Of a DNA stretch of 16,433 nt, positions 1-7,688 are shown one piece after another. The notes beneath the pieces are model-generated. The model searched no databases and was not told the origin of the DNA. It saw only the letters and a list, made by a program, of their open reading frames with translations. The stretch comes from JAOTYV01 sp041557595 (GTDB lineage: Bacteria; Pseudomonadota; Alphaproteobacteria; UBA8366). Location: positions 1 through 16,433 of the forward strand of contig JBFFGE010000103.1 in the NCBI GenBank assembly GCA_041557595.1. Direction: 5' to 3'. Numbering within the stretch: the first letter of the stretch is position 1; every line of letters begins with the position of its first letter. The position numbers and the translations under genes are program-made.

Positions 1-3
1 CAT
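1..3 (-). other. Probable start codon of the next gene (parB expected)
   Basis: Read on the minus strand, the parA stop TAA (5-3) shares its last base with an ATG (3-1), giving TAATG. This one-base stop/start overlap is typical of parA-parB coupling, and parB follows parA in nearly all alphaproteobacteria. Only the start codon lies in the window, so the identity rests on context. Confidence 0.4.
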
Positions 4-830
4 TACGCCGCCATCCCGGATTCGCGCTTGAGAATCTCGCTGGCCAGATGAATGTACGCCTGACTGCCGGCGCACCGCCAATCGTACAGCAGCACCGGCT
101 TGCCGTGCGAGGGGGCTTCCGACACCCGCACGTTGCGGGGAATAATGGTCTTGTAGACCTTGTCGCCGAAATGCGCCCGCACGTCGGCTTCGACCATTTC
201 CGACAGGTTGTTGCGCCGATCGAACATGGTCAGCACCACACCGAGGATCTCCAGCGACGGGTTGAACGCGCGGCGCACCCGTTCGATCGTGCTGACCAGA
301 TGGCTCAGCCCTTCCAGCGCGTAGAATTCGACCTGGAGCGGCACGAGCACCGCATCTGCGGCGCAAAGCGCGTTTAACGTCAATAAGTTAAGGGATGGCG
401 GGCAGTCGATAAGCACGAAATCGTAGCCGCGCGCGGCGGTCAACGCGTCCGCCAGGCGGAACTCGCGACGATCCCGCTGGACCAACTCCAGCTCCGCACC
501 GGCGAGATGCACCGAGGACGGCACGATATCGAGACCGGGGATCTTGGTTTGGATCCGCGCCGCGTCGAGCGTCGCGTCGCCCATCAGCAGCTCGTAGGTG
601 GTCGTTTCGCGATCGGAACGAGCAATCCCGAGCCCGGTGCTGGCATTGCCCTGCGGATCGAAATCGAGCACCAACACCCGCTTTTGTACCGCCGCCATCG
701 CGGTCGCCAAGTTGACCGTCGTCGTGGTCTTGCCCACGCCGCCCTTTTGATTGGCGACGGAGATGATCCGCGGCCGTGTCATCGCGGCCGCCGCAACTGC
801 ATCCTCAGGTGCCGAGTCAGCATCCGACAT
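3..830 (-). CDS. parA: Chromosome partitioning ATPase ParA (Soj family)
   Basis: ParA is a cytosolic P-loop ATPase that forms a nucleoid-bound gradient and moves ParB-parS complexes, and so the origin region, apart before division. The 275-residue protein has the deviant Walker A motif KGGVGKTT at residues 29-36, the Walker A' motif DFDPQGN at 56-62, and the Walker B motif VLIDCPP at about 139-145. The start at 830 has GGAAG a few bases upstream. An in-frame ATG at 845 (five more residues) also has an AAGGA, so the exact start is open. The gene overlaps the rsmG stop by 14 bases, and a probable parB ATG overlaps its own stop, so the three look translationally coupled. The family assignment is secure. 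The role in chromosome rather than plasmid partition is inferred from the rsmG/mnmG neighbourhood and the two nearby parS sites. Confidence 0.96.
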   Translation of the reverse strand: MSDADSAPEDAVAAAAMTRPRIISVANQKGGVGKTTTTVNLATAMAAVQKRVLVLDFDPQGNASTGLGIARSDRETTTYELLMGDATLDAARIQTKIPGLDIVPSSVHLAGAELELVQRDRREFRLADALTAARGYDFVLIDCPPSLNLLTLNALCAADAVLVPLQVEFYALEGLSHLVSTIERVRRAFNPSLEILGVVLTMFDRRNNLSEMVEADVRAHFGDKVYKTIIPRNVRVSEAPSHGKPVLLYDWRCAGSQAYIHLASEILKRESGMAA

Positions 831-1488
831 TATCGTCTTCCACATTTGGTTTATCCTTCAACCGAATTATGACACCTGCGGCATCGGTAACGCTCGGAAT
901 TTTTTCGATCGCACCCGGCCAAATCCGCCGAATTTCCGCCAATTCCGCCTCCACCTGCTGCCCTTTGTGAAAGAGACAGACTGTATTCGGTATCATATAT
1001 AATTTAATGCGCTCTAAAAGCAATGATAGAGATGCGACCGCACGCGCCGTAATAACGTCGACGGGCGGAATTTCTTCGCCCATGTCTTCGATCCGCCGGT
1101 CATGAATGGTCACGTCCGTGCCGGTGACGCGCGCCGCTTCGCGCAGAAAAGCGCATTTCCGCTTATCCGCCTCGACCAGGACGACGCCGTCGACTCCCAG
1201 GATCGCCAGCACCAACCCGGGGAATCCCGCCCCGCTGCCGAGATCGAGCAGGCTGTGCGCGTCCGCCGGAATGTGCGGCAGAAGCTGCGCCGAATCCCAG
1301 ATATGGCGGCGCCAGAGATCGTTCAGCGATGCAGTGCTCACCAGGTTGATGGCATTTTGCCATTTGCGCAGGAGGTCCGCATAGTCTTCGAGCCGGGCCA
1401 ATGTTTCACGTGAAACGCCGGCATGGGCCGCGAAGGCCTCGGGCGTGAGCGGTTCAGCCGGCAAGCTTGGTTGCATCCCGCTTGACAT
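817..1488 (-). CDS. rsmG: 16S rRNA (guanine-N7) methyltransferase RsmG (GidB)
   Basis: RsmG uses S-adenosylmethionine to methylate N7 of the guanine equivalent to G527 in E. coli 16S rRNA. Loss of this methylation is known to give low-level streptomycin resistance. The 223-residue product shows the SAM-binding motif LDLGSGAGFPG at residues 81-91 and the family pattern LLRKWQNAINLVS at about 39-51. The chosen ATG at 1488 overlaps the end of mnmG by 35 bases. ATG at 1476 or TTG at 1503 are alternatives, and none has a convincing Shine-Dalgarno sequence, which suggests coupling to mnmG translation. Residues 25-29 (VSRET) are encoded by a parS-type palindrome, so this stretch of the protein is constrained by the partition site. 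The 3' end overlaps parA. Confidence 0.95.
   Translation of the reverse strand: MSSGMQPSLPAEPLTPEAFAAHAGVSRETLARLEDYADLLRKWQNAINLVSTASLNDLWRRHIWDSAQLLPHIPADAHSLLDLGSGAGFPGLVLAILGVDGVVLVEADKRKCAFLREAARVTGTDVTIHDRRIEDMGEEIPPVDVITARAVASLSLLLERIKLYMIPNTVCLFHKGQQVEAELAEIRRIWPGAIEKIPSVTDAAGVIIRLKDKPNVEDDNVGC
1402..1417. other. parS: parS-type ParB binding site inside rsmG
   Basis: The 16-base site is TGTTTCACGTGAAACG, matching the widespread parS consensus TGTTTCACGTGAAACA at 15 of 16 positions. The inner 14 bases (1403-1416) form a perfect palindrome. It lies in the rsmG coding sequence, where it encodes VSRET, and is about 0.6 kb upstream of parA. ParB binding is inferred from the consensus match and the nearby parA. 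Confidence 0.9.
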
Positions 1489-3328
1489 GGCGTAGCAGCG
1501 CAATCAGGGCCGCGGGCGTGACGCCCGAAATACGCGCCGCCGCGCCGAGCGTCCCCGGCCGCGACGCGGCCAGCTTTTCGCGCGCCTCGTTCGACAGGCT
1601 GCCGACCGCCGCATAGTCCAGATCCTCCGGCAACGCCAACGCCTCGTCCCGGCGATAGGCCCGGATGTCCGCATCCTGCCGTGCGATATAGGCGGCATAC
1701 AGCGCGTCGATTTCCAGCTGCTCGGCGATCTCCGGATCGAATCGGCCGAATTCCGGCCAGATCGCCTGGAGGCCCGATACGGTCACCCCGGGAAACGCGA
1801 GCAGCGCGGCGGCCGTGCGCACCGCGCCATCCTGACCGATCGCGATCCCCTGCGCGGCGAGTTGCCGCGGGCTCGCCGTCACACTCGCGGCAAAGCCGCG
1901 TGCCGCCTCCAGCGCGGTCCGCTTCGCCTCCCAATGCCGGAGACGGTCCGGCGACAGGCAGCCGAACCAGGCGCCGAACGGCGACAGACGCTGATCCGCA
2001 TTATCGGCCCGCAGCCGGAGGCGGTATTCGGCTCGCGAGGTGAACATCCGATAGGGCTCATTGGTGCCCTTGGTGACAAGATCGTCGATCAGCACGCCAA
2101 TATACCCGTCGGCCCGATCGAGCAGCAGAGGATCGCCGGCGCCGCCGGCCGCGCGCGCCGCGTTGAGCCCGGCCATCAACCCCTGGGCCGCCGCCTCTTC
2201 ATAGCCGGTCGTGCCGTTGATCTGTCCCGCGAAATACAATCCGGGGATGCGCCGCGTCTCCAGGCTCGGCAGCAACTCCCGCGGATCGACGTAATCATAC
2301 TCGATCGCATAGCCCGGCCGCAGCATGACCGCGCGCTCCAGACCCGGGATGGTCTTCAACAGCCCAAGCTGCACGTCTTCGGGCAAGGAGGTGGAAATGC
2401 CGTTGGGATAGACCGTGTGATCGTCGAGCCCTTCCGGCTCCAGAAAAATCTGATGCCGCGACTTATCGGCGAAGCGCATCACCTTGTCTTCGATCGACGG
2501 ACAGTAGCGCGGCCCCTGGCCGTCGATCTGCCCGGAATAGACCGGCGCGCGATCGATGTTCGACCGGATCAACGCGTGGCCCGCCTCGCCGGTATAGGTA
2601 ATATGGCACGGGATCTGCGGCGTCTCGATGCGCCGCGTCATATAGGAAAAGGGCACCGGCGGGTCGTCGCCGTACTGGACCTGAAGCCCCGCCCAATCGA
2701 TGGTTCGGCCATCCAGCCGCGGCGGCGTCCCGGTCTTCAGCCGGCCGAGACCGAACCCCGCCCTGGCCAGCGTCGCCGACAGGCCATAGGCCGCCGCTTC
2801 GCCGGCCCGGCCCGCCGGAATCGTCCGCTCGCCGATATGGATCATGCCGCGCAGGAATGTCCCGGTGGTCAGCACCACCCGGGGCGCGGCAAAGTGCCGG
2901 CCATCCCCCGCCACCACGCCGGTAACCCGGCCGGCCGCGTCAAGGGAAAGATCCTCGACCGCGGCCTCGGCAATTTCCAGATTGTCCTGATCCTGCAGTG
3001 CCGCCTGCATCGCCTGACGGTACAACGCCCGGTCCGCCTGCGCGCGGGGTCCGCGAACCGCCGGGCCCTTGCTGCGGTTCAGCATGCGGAACTGAATGCC
3101 GGCGCGATCGATCACGCGGCCCATCACCCCGTCCAGCGCATCGATTTCGCGCACAAGATGCCCCTTGGCCAGACCGCCGATCGCCGGGTTGCAGGACATC
3201 TCGCCGATGGTGTCGCGCTTATGGGTGACCAGCAAGGTCGCGGCGCCGAGCCGCGCGGCCGCGGCCGCCGCCTCGCACCCGGCGTGTCCGCCGCCCACCA
3301 CAATGACGTCCCAATCCTGTTTCATCAT
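1454..3328 (-). CDS. mnmG: tRNA uridine-5-carboxymethylaminomethyl modification enzyme MnmG (GidA)
   Basis: MnmG is an FAD-dependent enzyme that works in a complex with MnmE to place a (carboxymethyl)aminomethyl group on the wobble uridine of certain tRNAs. From the ATG at 3328 the protein is 624 residues, the usual family length. It shows the dinucleotide-binding GGGHAG at 12-17, the conserved SCNPAIGG at 45-52, family signature one, GPRYCPSIEDK, at 272-282, and signature two, which begins AGQINGTTGYEEAA at 367. A second ATG immediately follows at 3325. The open frame runs on upstream to 3571, but that extension crosses the parS palindrome and mnmE and has no family similarity. A consensus promoter ends seven bases before the ATG, so the transcript may be leaderless. 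mnmG lies downstream of mnmE with a 151-base gap and overlaps rsmG. Confidence 0.97.
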   Translation of the reverse strand: MMKQDWDVIVVGGGHAGCEAAAAAARLGAATLLVTHKRDTIGEMSCNPAIGGLAKGHLVREIDALDGVMGRVIDRAGIQFRMLNRSKGPAVRGPRAQADRALYRQAMQAALQDQDNLEIAEAAVEDLSLDAAGRVTGVVAGDGRHFAAPRVVLTTGTFLRGMIHIGERTIPAGRAGEAAAYGLSATLARAGFGLGRLKTGTPPRLDGRTIDWAGLQVQYGDDPPVPFSYMTRRIETPQIPCHITYTGEAGHALIRSNIDRAPVYSGQIDGQGPRYCPSIEDKVMRFADKSRHQIFLEPEGLDDHTVYPNGISTSLPEDVQLGLLKTIPGLERAVMLRPGYAIEYDYVDPRELLPSLETRRIPGLYFAGQINGTTGYEEAAAQGLMAGLNAARAAGGAGDPLLLDRADGYIGVLIDDLVTKGTNEPYRMFTSRAEYRLRLRADNADQRLSPFGAWFGCLSPDRLRHWEAKRTALEAARGFAASVTASPRQLAAQGIAIGQDGAVRTAAALLAFPGVTVSGLQAIWPEFGRFDPEIAEQLEIDALYAAYIARQDADIRAYRRDEALALPEDLDYAAVGSLSNEAREKLAASRPGTLGAAARISGVTPAALIALLRHVKRDATKLAG

Positions 3329-3335
3329 GGCGCGG

Positions 3336-3364
3336 AGATTAGGAGTCCGCCCGTGCAATGTCAA
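3336..3364 (-). promoter_or_regulatory. Sigma70-type promoter of mnmG, predicted leaderless
   Basis: On the minus strand a perfect -35 TTGACA (3364-3359) is followed by a 17-base spacer and a -10-like TAATCT (3341-3336). The -10 keeps the key A at position 2 and T at position 6. Only seven bases (CCGCGCC) separate it from the mnmG ATG at 3328, so transcription would begin at or next to the start codon. There is no Shine-Dalgarno sequence in that interval, which fits a leaderless mRNA. The promoter is seen in the sequence; the start site is inferred. Confidence 0.65.
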
Positions 3365-3431
3365 AGCGTTATGGCGCGCGTCGATGGGTCTTGCGCGGGC
3401 ATCGTCGCGCCGGCCGGGACCGGGCCGGCCC

Positions 3432-3451
3432 GATGTTTCACGTGAAACATC
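3432..3451. other. parS: parS ParB binding site between mnmE and mnmG
   Basis: The 20 bases GATGTTTCACGTGAAACATC are a perfect palindrome containing the exact 16-base parS consensus TGTTTCACGTGAAACA at 3434-3449. The site lies in the 151-base gap between the mnmE stop and the mnmG start, about 70 bases upstream of the mnmG -35 element. With the rsmG copy and parA nearby, it is very probably a chromosomal partition site. Confidence 0.95.
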
Positions 3452-3479
3452 ACGGTTAACGGGACCCGCCCCACCCCGG

Positions 3480-4823
3480 TCATTTGCCGATGCAAAAGTC
3501 CCGAAAAATGACATCCAACAGGTCTTCCACGTCGACAGAACCGGTAATCCGCCCAAGCGCCCGCGCCGCAAGCCGAAGATCCTCCGCCGCCAATTCGGGC
3601 AAGGCCGCGGCGGCCGCCCGGGACAGCGCCGCCCGACATTCGCTCACCGCATCGCGATGCCGCGCCCGGGTAAGCAAAGGCGCATCGCCGAGACCGATCC
3701 GCGACCGAACCGCCGCGCCCAACGCCGCCAGGAACCCCTCGACCCCTTCGCCGGTTCGCACCGAGAGCGGAAAGACGCCGAGCGGCGCCGTCGGCATGCC
3801 GTCCGCAACGCCCAGATCGATCTTGTTCAAGACCAACGCGGTGCCGTCGTCGATCAACTCGGCAACGCCGGTCTGCCGCGCCGTGGCGGCAATCCCGCCC
3901 GCGGCATCCGCGGCGAGCACGACAATTCGGAGATCCGCGGCCTCGGCCCATTTGCGCGCGCGCCGCACACCCTCCGCCTCGATTTCATCGGCGGCCTCGC
4001 GAATGCCTGCCGTGTCGCCGAGCAGCACCGGATAACCGCCGAGATCCATCTGCACTTCGACCACATCGCGGGTGGTGCCCGCGGTCGCCGAAACGATTGC
4101 CGCATCGCGCCGGGCGAGCAGATTCAGCAGGCTCGACTTGCCCGCATTCGGCGACCCGAGAATGGCAATGCGCACACCCTGCCGCAACCTTTCGCCGCGC
4201 CGGTCATCGTCGAGATGGCGCGCCATCGCGCTATCCAGTTCCGCAAGCGCCTGCCGCACCGACGCGGCGATGTCCTCCGGCAGCCCTTCCTCGGGAAAAT
4301 CGATCTCCGCCTCGAGATGCGCCAGCGCCCGCAGCAGCGTCCCCCGCCATTCCTCGTATAGCCGGCCGAGCGCGCCATCCGCCTGCCGCAGCGCCTGGCG
4401 CCGCTGGGCGTCGGTCTCCGCCTCGATCAGATCGAGCAACCCTTCCGCCGCGGTCAAATCCATCTTGCCCGCGAACACGGCACGCCGCGTGAATTCGCCA
4501 GGCTCCGCGAGACGCAGGTCCGTTTGCCGGCCGAGCGCTTCGAGAATCGACGACACCACCGCCGCGCCGCCATGCACGTGAAGCTCCACAACATCCTCGC
4601 CGGTGTAGCTGTTCGGCTTCGGAAACCAAACCGCCATGCCGTCGTCCAACGCCGCGCCGGACTTTGGATCGCTCAACCGCACCCGCCGCAACAGGCGCGG
4701 CCGCGACGGCGCACCGCCGGACATCGCCTCGAGCGCGGCCAACGCCGACGATCCGGACAGACGAATGACCGCGACGCCCGCGCGCCCCGCCCCGCTCGCC
4801 AGTGCATAAATCGTTTGCGCCAT
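3480..4823 (-). CDS. mnmE: tRNA modification GTPase MnmE (TrmE)
   Basis: MnmE is a dimeric GTPase that binds a folate one-carbon donor and, with MnmG, modifies the tRNA wobble uridine. The 447-residue protein has the N-terminal folate-binding domain (TIYALASGAGRAGVAVIRLSG near residues 4-24, GEFTRRAF-like segment at 109-115). The inserted G domain carries GSPNAGKS at 223-230, TAGTTRD at 247-253, DTAG at 270-273 and NKID at 333-336. The protein ends in the characteristic CIGK, whose cysteine is conserved in the family. The ATG at 4823 has a good ribosome site (GGGAGAGG, about four bases upstream). The open frame continues upstream against the DUF255 gene, but that part is an antisense artefact. 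In related genomes rho commonly precedes mnmE; here the plus-strand block 5001-9396 intervenes. Confidence 0.97.
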   Translation of the reverse strand: MAQTIYALASGAGRAGVAVIRLSGSSALAALEAMSGGAPSRPRLLRRVRLSDPKSGAALDDGMAVWFPKPNSYTGEDVVELHVHGGAAVVSSILEALGRQTDLRLAEPGEFTRRAVFAGKMDLTAAEGLLDLIEAETDAQRRQALRQADGALGRLYEEWRGTLLRALAHLEAEIDFPEEGLPEDIAASVRQALAELDSAMARHLDDDRRGERLRQGVRIAILGSPNAGKSSLLNLLARRDAAIVSATAGTTRDVVEVQMDLGGYPVLLGDTAGIREAADEIEAEGVRRARKWAEAADLRIVVLAADAAGGIAATARQTGVAELIDDGTALVLNKIDLGVADGMPTAPLGVFPLSVRTGEGVEGFLAALGAAVRSRIGLGDAPLLTRARHRDAVSECRAALSRAAAAALPELAAEDLRLAARALGRITGSVDVEDLLDVIFRDFCIGK

Positions 4824-5000
4824 GTTGCCTCTCCCGTCCGGGACTCCCGCGAAACCCAACAAATAGAGTGACCCGAGCTGCCGCCCCCGGTAAACATGGA
4901 CTCCTGCCCCTGCCCCGAGGGGCCGCGCGCACGCTACCGCGGCCGAACACCGGCGGCAACGGCAGAAATCACGGCCGAAAATGCAGACATAAAGGGCGCC

Positions 5001-7043
5001 ATGAGCGAAAACCGCCTCCATCTCGAAACCAGCCCCTATCTCCAACAACACCGGGACAATCCGGTGCATTGGCAGGCCTGGGGCGAAGACGCGCTGGCGC
5101 GGGCAAAGGCGGAAAACAAGCCGATCCTCCTGTCCGTCGGATACGCCGCCTGTCACTGGTGTCATGTGATGGCACATGAGAGTTTCGAAGACGACGCCAT
5201 CGCCGCGCAAATGAACGCGCTGTTCATCAACATCAAGGTCGACCGGGAAGAACGACCCGACATCGATTCGATCTATCAATCCGCCCTTCACATGATGGGC
5301 GAACAGGGCGGCTGGCCGCTCACCATGTTCCTGACGCCGGACGGCGACCCGTTCTGGGGCGGCACCTATTTTCCGCCGAGCCCGCGCTTCGGACGGCCGG
5401 GCTTTCCGCAGGTGCTGGAGAGCGTCGCCACCGTCTTCGCCAAGGAACCGGGGCGGATCGACCAGAACGTTACCGCATTGCGCGACGGGCTCGCCAAGCT
5501 GTCGCGGCCGGAGCCCGGCGGCGGGACCGTCGCGATCCCGATGCTCGATCAAATCGCCGATAAACTGGCGGAGAATGTCGACGCCTTCCGCGGCGGCCTC
5601 GGCGGCGCGCCGAAATTCCCCCAATCGCAAATCCTCGAGCAGATCTGGCGCGCCTGGAAACGAACGGGTGACGAAAGCCTGAAAAAGGCGGTGCTGGTAT
5701 CGCTCGACAATATGTGTCAGGGCGGCATTTACGATCACCTCGGCGGCGGCTTTGCGCGCTACTCCGTCGATGAGCGCTGGCTCATGCCGCATTTCGAAAA
5801 GATGCTGTACGACAACGCGCAGCTGATCGACCTGCTGACACTGGTCTGGCAGGAGACGAAAAACCCGCTCTACGCGGACCGGATCGCCGAGACGATTGGT
5901 TGGGTCTTGCGCGAAATGACCACCGAGAAAGGCGGATTCTCCAGCAGCCTCGATGCCGATAGCGAGGGCGAAGAAGGCAAGTTCTATGTCTGGAACACGA
6001 CCGAGATCGATGCCTTGCTGGGCGACCGGGCCGCCGCCTTCAAGGCCGCTTATGACGCGACGCCGGAAGGAAACTGGGAACGCAAGACGATCCTCAACCG
6101 GCTGCACCGCATGGAACGGCTGGACGATGCGGCGGAAGCCACCCTCGCCGAGTGCCGCACGATCCTCTGGGCGGAACGGCAAAAACGTATCCCGCCCGGG
6201 CTCGACGACAAGGTGCTGGTGGACTGGAACGGCTTGATGATCGCCGCGCTGGCCGCCGCCGGATGGACCTTCGCGCGGCCGGAATGGATCGACGCGGCCG
6301 CCCGCGCCTTCGACTTCATCGTCGACGATATGACGATGGACGGCCGGTTGCGGCACAGTTGGCGCGCCGGCCAATCCCGCCATGCGGCCATCCTGGACGA
6401 CTACGCCAATATGAGCCGCGCGGCGCTGGCGCTGTTCGAGGCGACGGGAGAGCGCCGCTATATCGCGCAGGCCGAGACCTGGATCGACGTTGCCGACGCC
6501 CATTACGCCGACACCGCGCAGGGCGGCTATTTCCTCACCGCCGCCGATACGCCGGGGCTGATCACCCGCACCAAGCACGCCAACGACAACGCCATCCCGG
6601 CGGGCAACGGTGTCTTTGTCGGCGTGTTCGCGCGGCTCTACCACCTCACCGGCGACGACCGGTACCGCGCCAAGGCCGAAGCGTTGACCGCCGCATTCTC
6701 CGGCGAGCTGCAGCGCAATTTCTTCCCGTTCTCCAGTTTGCTGAACGGCCAGGAGCTGCTGCAACTGGGTCAGCAACTGGTGATTATCGGCGCGGCCGAC
6801 GCGGCCGACACAGTCGCGATGACCGACGTGCCGCGCCATCTCTCCCTGCCGAACCGGGTGCTCACTGCGGTGGCGCCGGACGCGCAGCTGCCGCCCGGTC
6901 ATCCGGCCGCGGGCAAGGGTGCACTCGACGGCAAGGCGACCGCCTATCTGTGCCAAAACATGACTTGTTCCGCGCCGATGACCGACCCGGTTGCGCTGCG
7001 CGCCGCGCTCCTCGGCGCCGCATCCGCGGATCACGGCCGCTAA
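5001..7043 (+). CDS. DUF255 thioredoxin-fold protein with six-hairpin-type C-terminal region (YyaL/SPATA20 family)
   Basis: The 680-residue protein begins with the DUF255 thioredoxin-like domain. It shows the family opening HLETSPYLQQHRDNPVHW at about 7-24 and the redox-type motif CHWCH at 51-55, followed by VMAHESFED and the conserved REERPDID segment. The remaining part contains the stretches GGIYDHLGGGFARYSVD and MPHFEKMLYDNAQL, which in this family form an alpha/alpha-barrel resembling glycan-processing enzymes. The family is widespread from bacteria to mammals, but its reaction is not established, so I give no function. The start ATG at 5001 sits after AAAGGG and starts at the first conserved residues. 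An upstream in-frame ATG at 4896 would add unsupported low-complexity sequence. No signal peptide is visible, which suggests a cytosolic protein. The ogt-like gene begins five bases after the stop. Confidence 0.93.
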   Translation: MSENRLHLETSPYLQQHRDNPVHWQAWGEDALARAKAENKPILLSVGYAACHWCHVMAHESFEDDAIAAQMNALFINIKVDREERPDIDSIYQSALHMMGEQGGWPLTMFLTPDGDPFWGGTYFPPSPRFGRPGFPQVLESVATVFAKEPGRIDQNVTALRDGLAKLSRPEPGGGTVAIPMLDQIADKLAENVDAFRGGLGGAPKFPQSQILEQIWRAWKRTGDESLKKAVLVSLDNMCQGGIYDHLGGGFARYSVDERWLMPHFEKMLYDNAQLIDLLTLVWQETKNPLYADRIAETIGWVLREMTTEKGGFSSSLDADSEGEEGKFYVWNTTEIDALLGDRAAAFKAAYDATPEGNWERKTILNRLHRMERLDDAAEATLAECRTILWAERQKRIPPGLDDKVLVDWNGLMIAALAAAGWTFARPEWIDAAARAFDFIVDDMTMDGRLRHSWRAGQSRHAAILDDYANMSRAALALFEATGERRYIAQAETWIDVADAHYADTAQGGYFLTAADTPGLITRTKHANDNAIPAGNGVFVGVFARLYHLTGDDRYRAKAEALTAAFSGELQRNFFPFSSLLNGQELLQLGQQLVIIGAADAADTVAMTDVPRHLSLPNRVLTAVAPDAQLPPGHPAAGKGALDGKATAYLCQNMTCSAPMTDPVALRAALLGAASADHGR

Positions 7044-7048
7044 ATCCC

Positions 7049-7564
7049 GTGCCGCGCCATCGCGTCGCCAGCCCGTTCGGCCCGTTGACAATTGTCGAAT
7101 GCGACGGCGCGATCGCCGCGCTGCATTTCCCGGAATCGCTGCAAACCCTCGAAACTGCCGATGATAGCATCCGGTACGGTACCGCCCCCACGCCCCTGCT
7201 CGCCGACGCCGCGGATCAGCTTGCCCGGTACTTCGATCACCGCCTCACCGCATTCGACCTGCCCTTCGTTCCGGCGGCGAACCCGTTCCAACAGCGGGTA
7301 CGCGACGCCATGCTGGCCATACCGTTCGGCGAGACGCGCAGCTATGGGGCGCTCGCGACGCGCGCCGGCGGCGTGCCCCGCGCGGTCGGCCAGGCCTGCG
7401 GCCGAAACCCGATCCCGATCATCGTGCCCTGCCACCGCGTCGTCGCGGCGGGCGGCCGGCTCGGCGGTTTTTCCGGCGGCGACGGATTGCCGACCAAACG
7501 ACGTCTGCTGGCGCTTGAAGGCGCAACGGATCCGGCGCCGGATCTGTTCGCCAACCTTCGCTGA
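7049..7564 (+). CDS. ogt: Methylated-DNA-[protein]-cysteine S-methyltransferase (Ogt/AGT)
   Basis: This is a suicide DNA repair protein that transfers alkyl groups from O6-alkylguanine or O4-alkylthymine to its own cysteine. The 171-residue product has the active-site motif PCHRVV with the acceptor cysteine at residue 128. Around it lie the family segments GETRSYGALA, RAVGQACGRNPIPIIVPCHRV and GGFSGG. A shorter N-terminal ribonuclease-like domain (FGPLTIVECDGAIAALHF) starts near residue 10. No N-terminal Ada-type regulator domain is present, so it is the Ogt type rather than Ada. The only suitable start is GTG at 7049, five bases after the DUF255 stop and without a Shine-Dalgarno sequence, so translation probably depends on the upstream gene. 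The family assignment is certain; the exact start is less so. Confidence 0.93.
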   Translation: MPRHRVASPFGPLTIVECDGAIAALHFPESLQTLETADDSIRYGTAPTPLLADAADQLARYFDHRLTAFDLPFVPAANPFQQRVRDAMLAIPFGETRSYGALATRAGGVPRAVGQACGRNPIPIIVPCHRVVAAGGRLGGFSGGDGLPTKRRLLALEGATDPAPDLFANLR

Positions 7565-7621
7565 CGCCGGCGATCCGTGCGCGAAAGCCAGGTTCTTTCG
7601 GTGACAAGCGCCGAACCGCGC

Positions 7622-7680
7622 TATATTCTGCGGCCCGCGGGGCAAAAAATGAACACCCGCGACGACATCCACAGGGGAGG
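7622..7680 (+). promoter_or_regulatory. Possible promoter -10 element and strong ribosome site for the dienelactone hydrolase gene
   Basis: The 124-base gap before the hydrolase gene contains TATATT at 7622-7627, a good -10 match, with GTGACA at 7601-7606 as a weak, closely spaced -35 (15-base spacer). The ribosome site GGGGAGG at 7674-7680 stands eight bases before the ATG at 7689 and is the strongest in this block. The promoter is tentative; the ribosome site is clear. Confidence 0.4.
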
Positions 7681-7688
7681 TAAAGACA

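Noticed and set aside
1862..3445. 527-residue plus-strand frame opposite mnmG
   Set aside because: Low-complexity Arg/Pro/Gly-rich translation opposite a conserved gene; a shadow frame.
3329..3571. N-terminal extension of mnmG across the parS site and the end of mnmE
   Set aside because: The extra 81 residues lack family similarity, and the promoter lies inside this stretch.
4824..7091. Long minus-strand open frame continuing upstream from mnmE, antisense to the DUF255 gene
   Set aside because: It lies opposite a well-conserved gene, has no recognisable domain, and the real mnmE start at 4823 has a ribosome site. Long antisense frames are common in GC-rich DNA.
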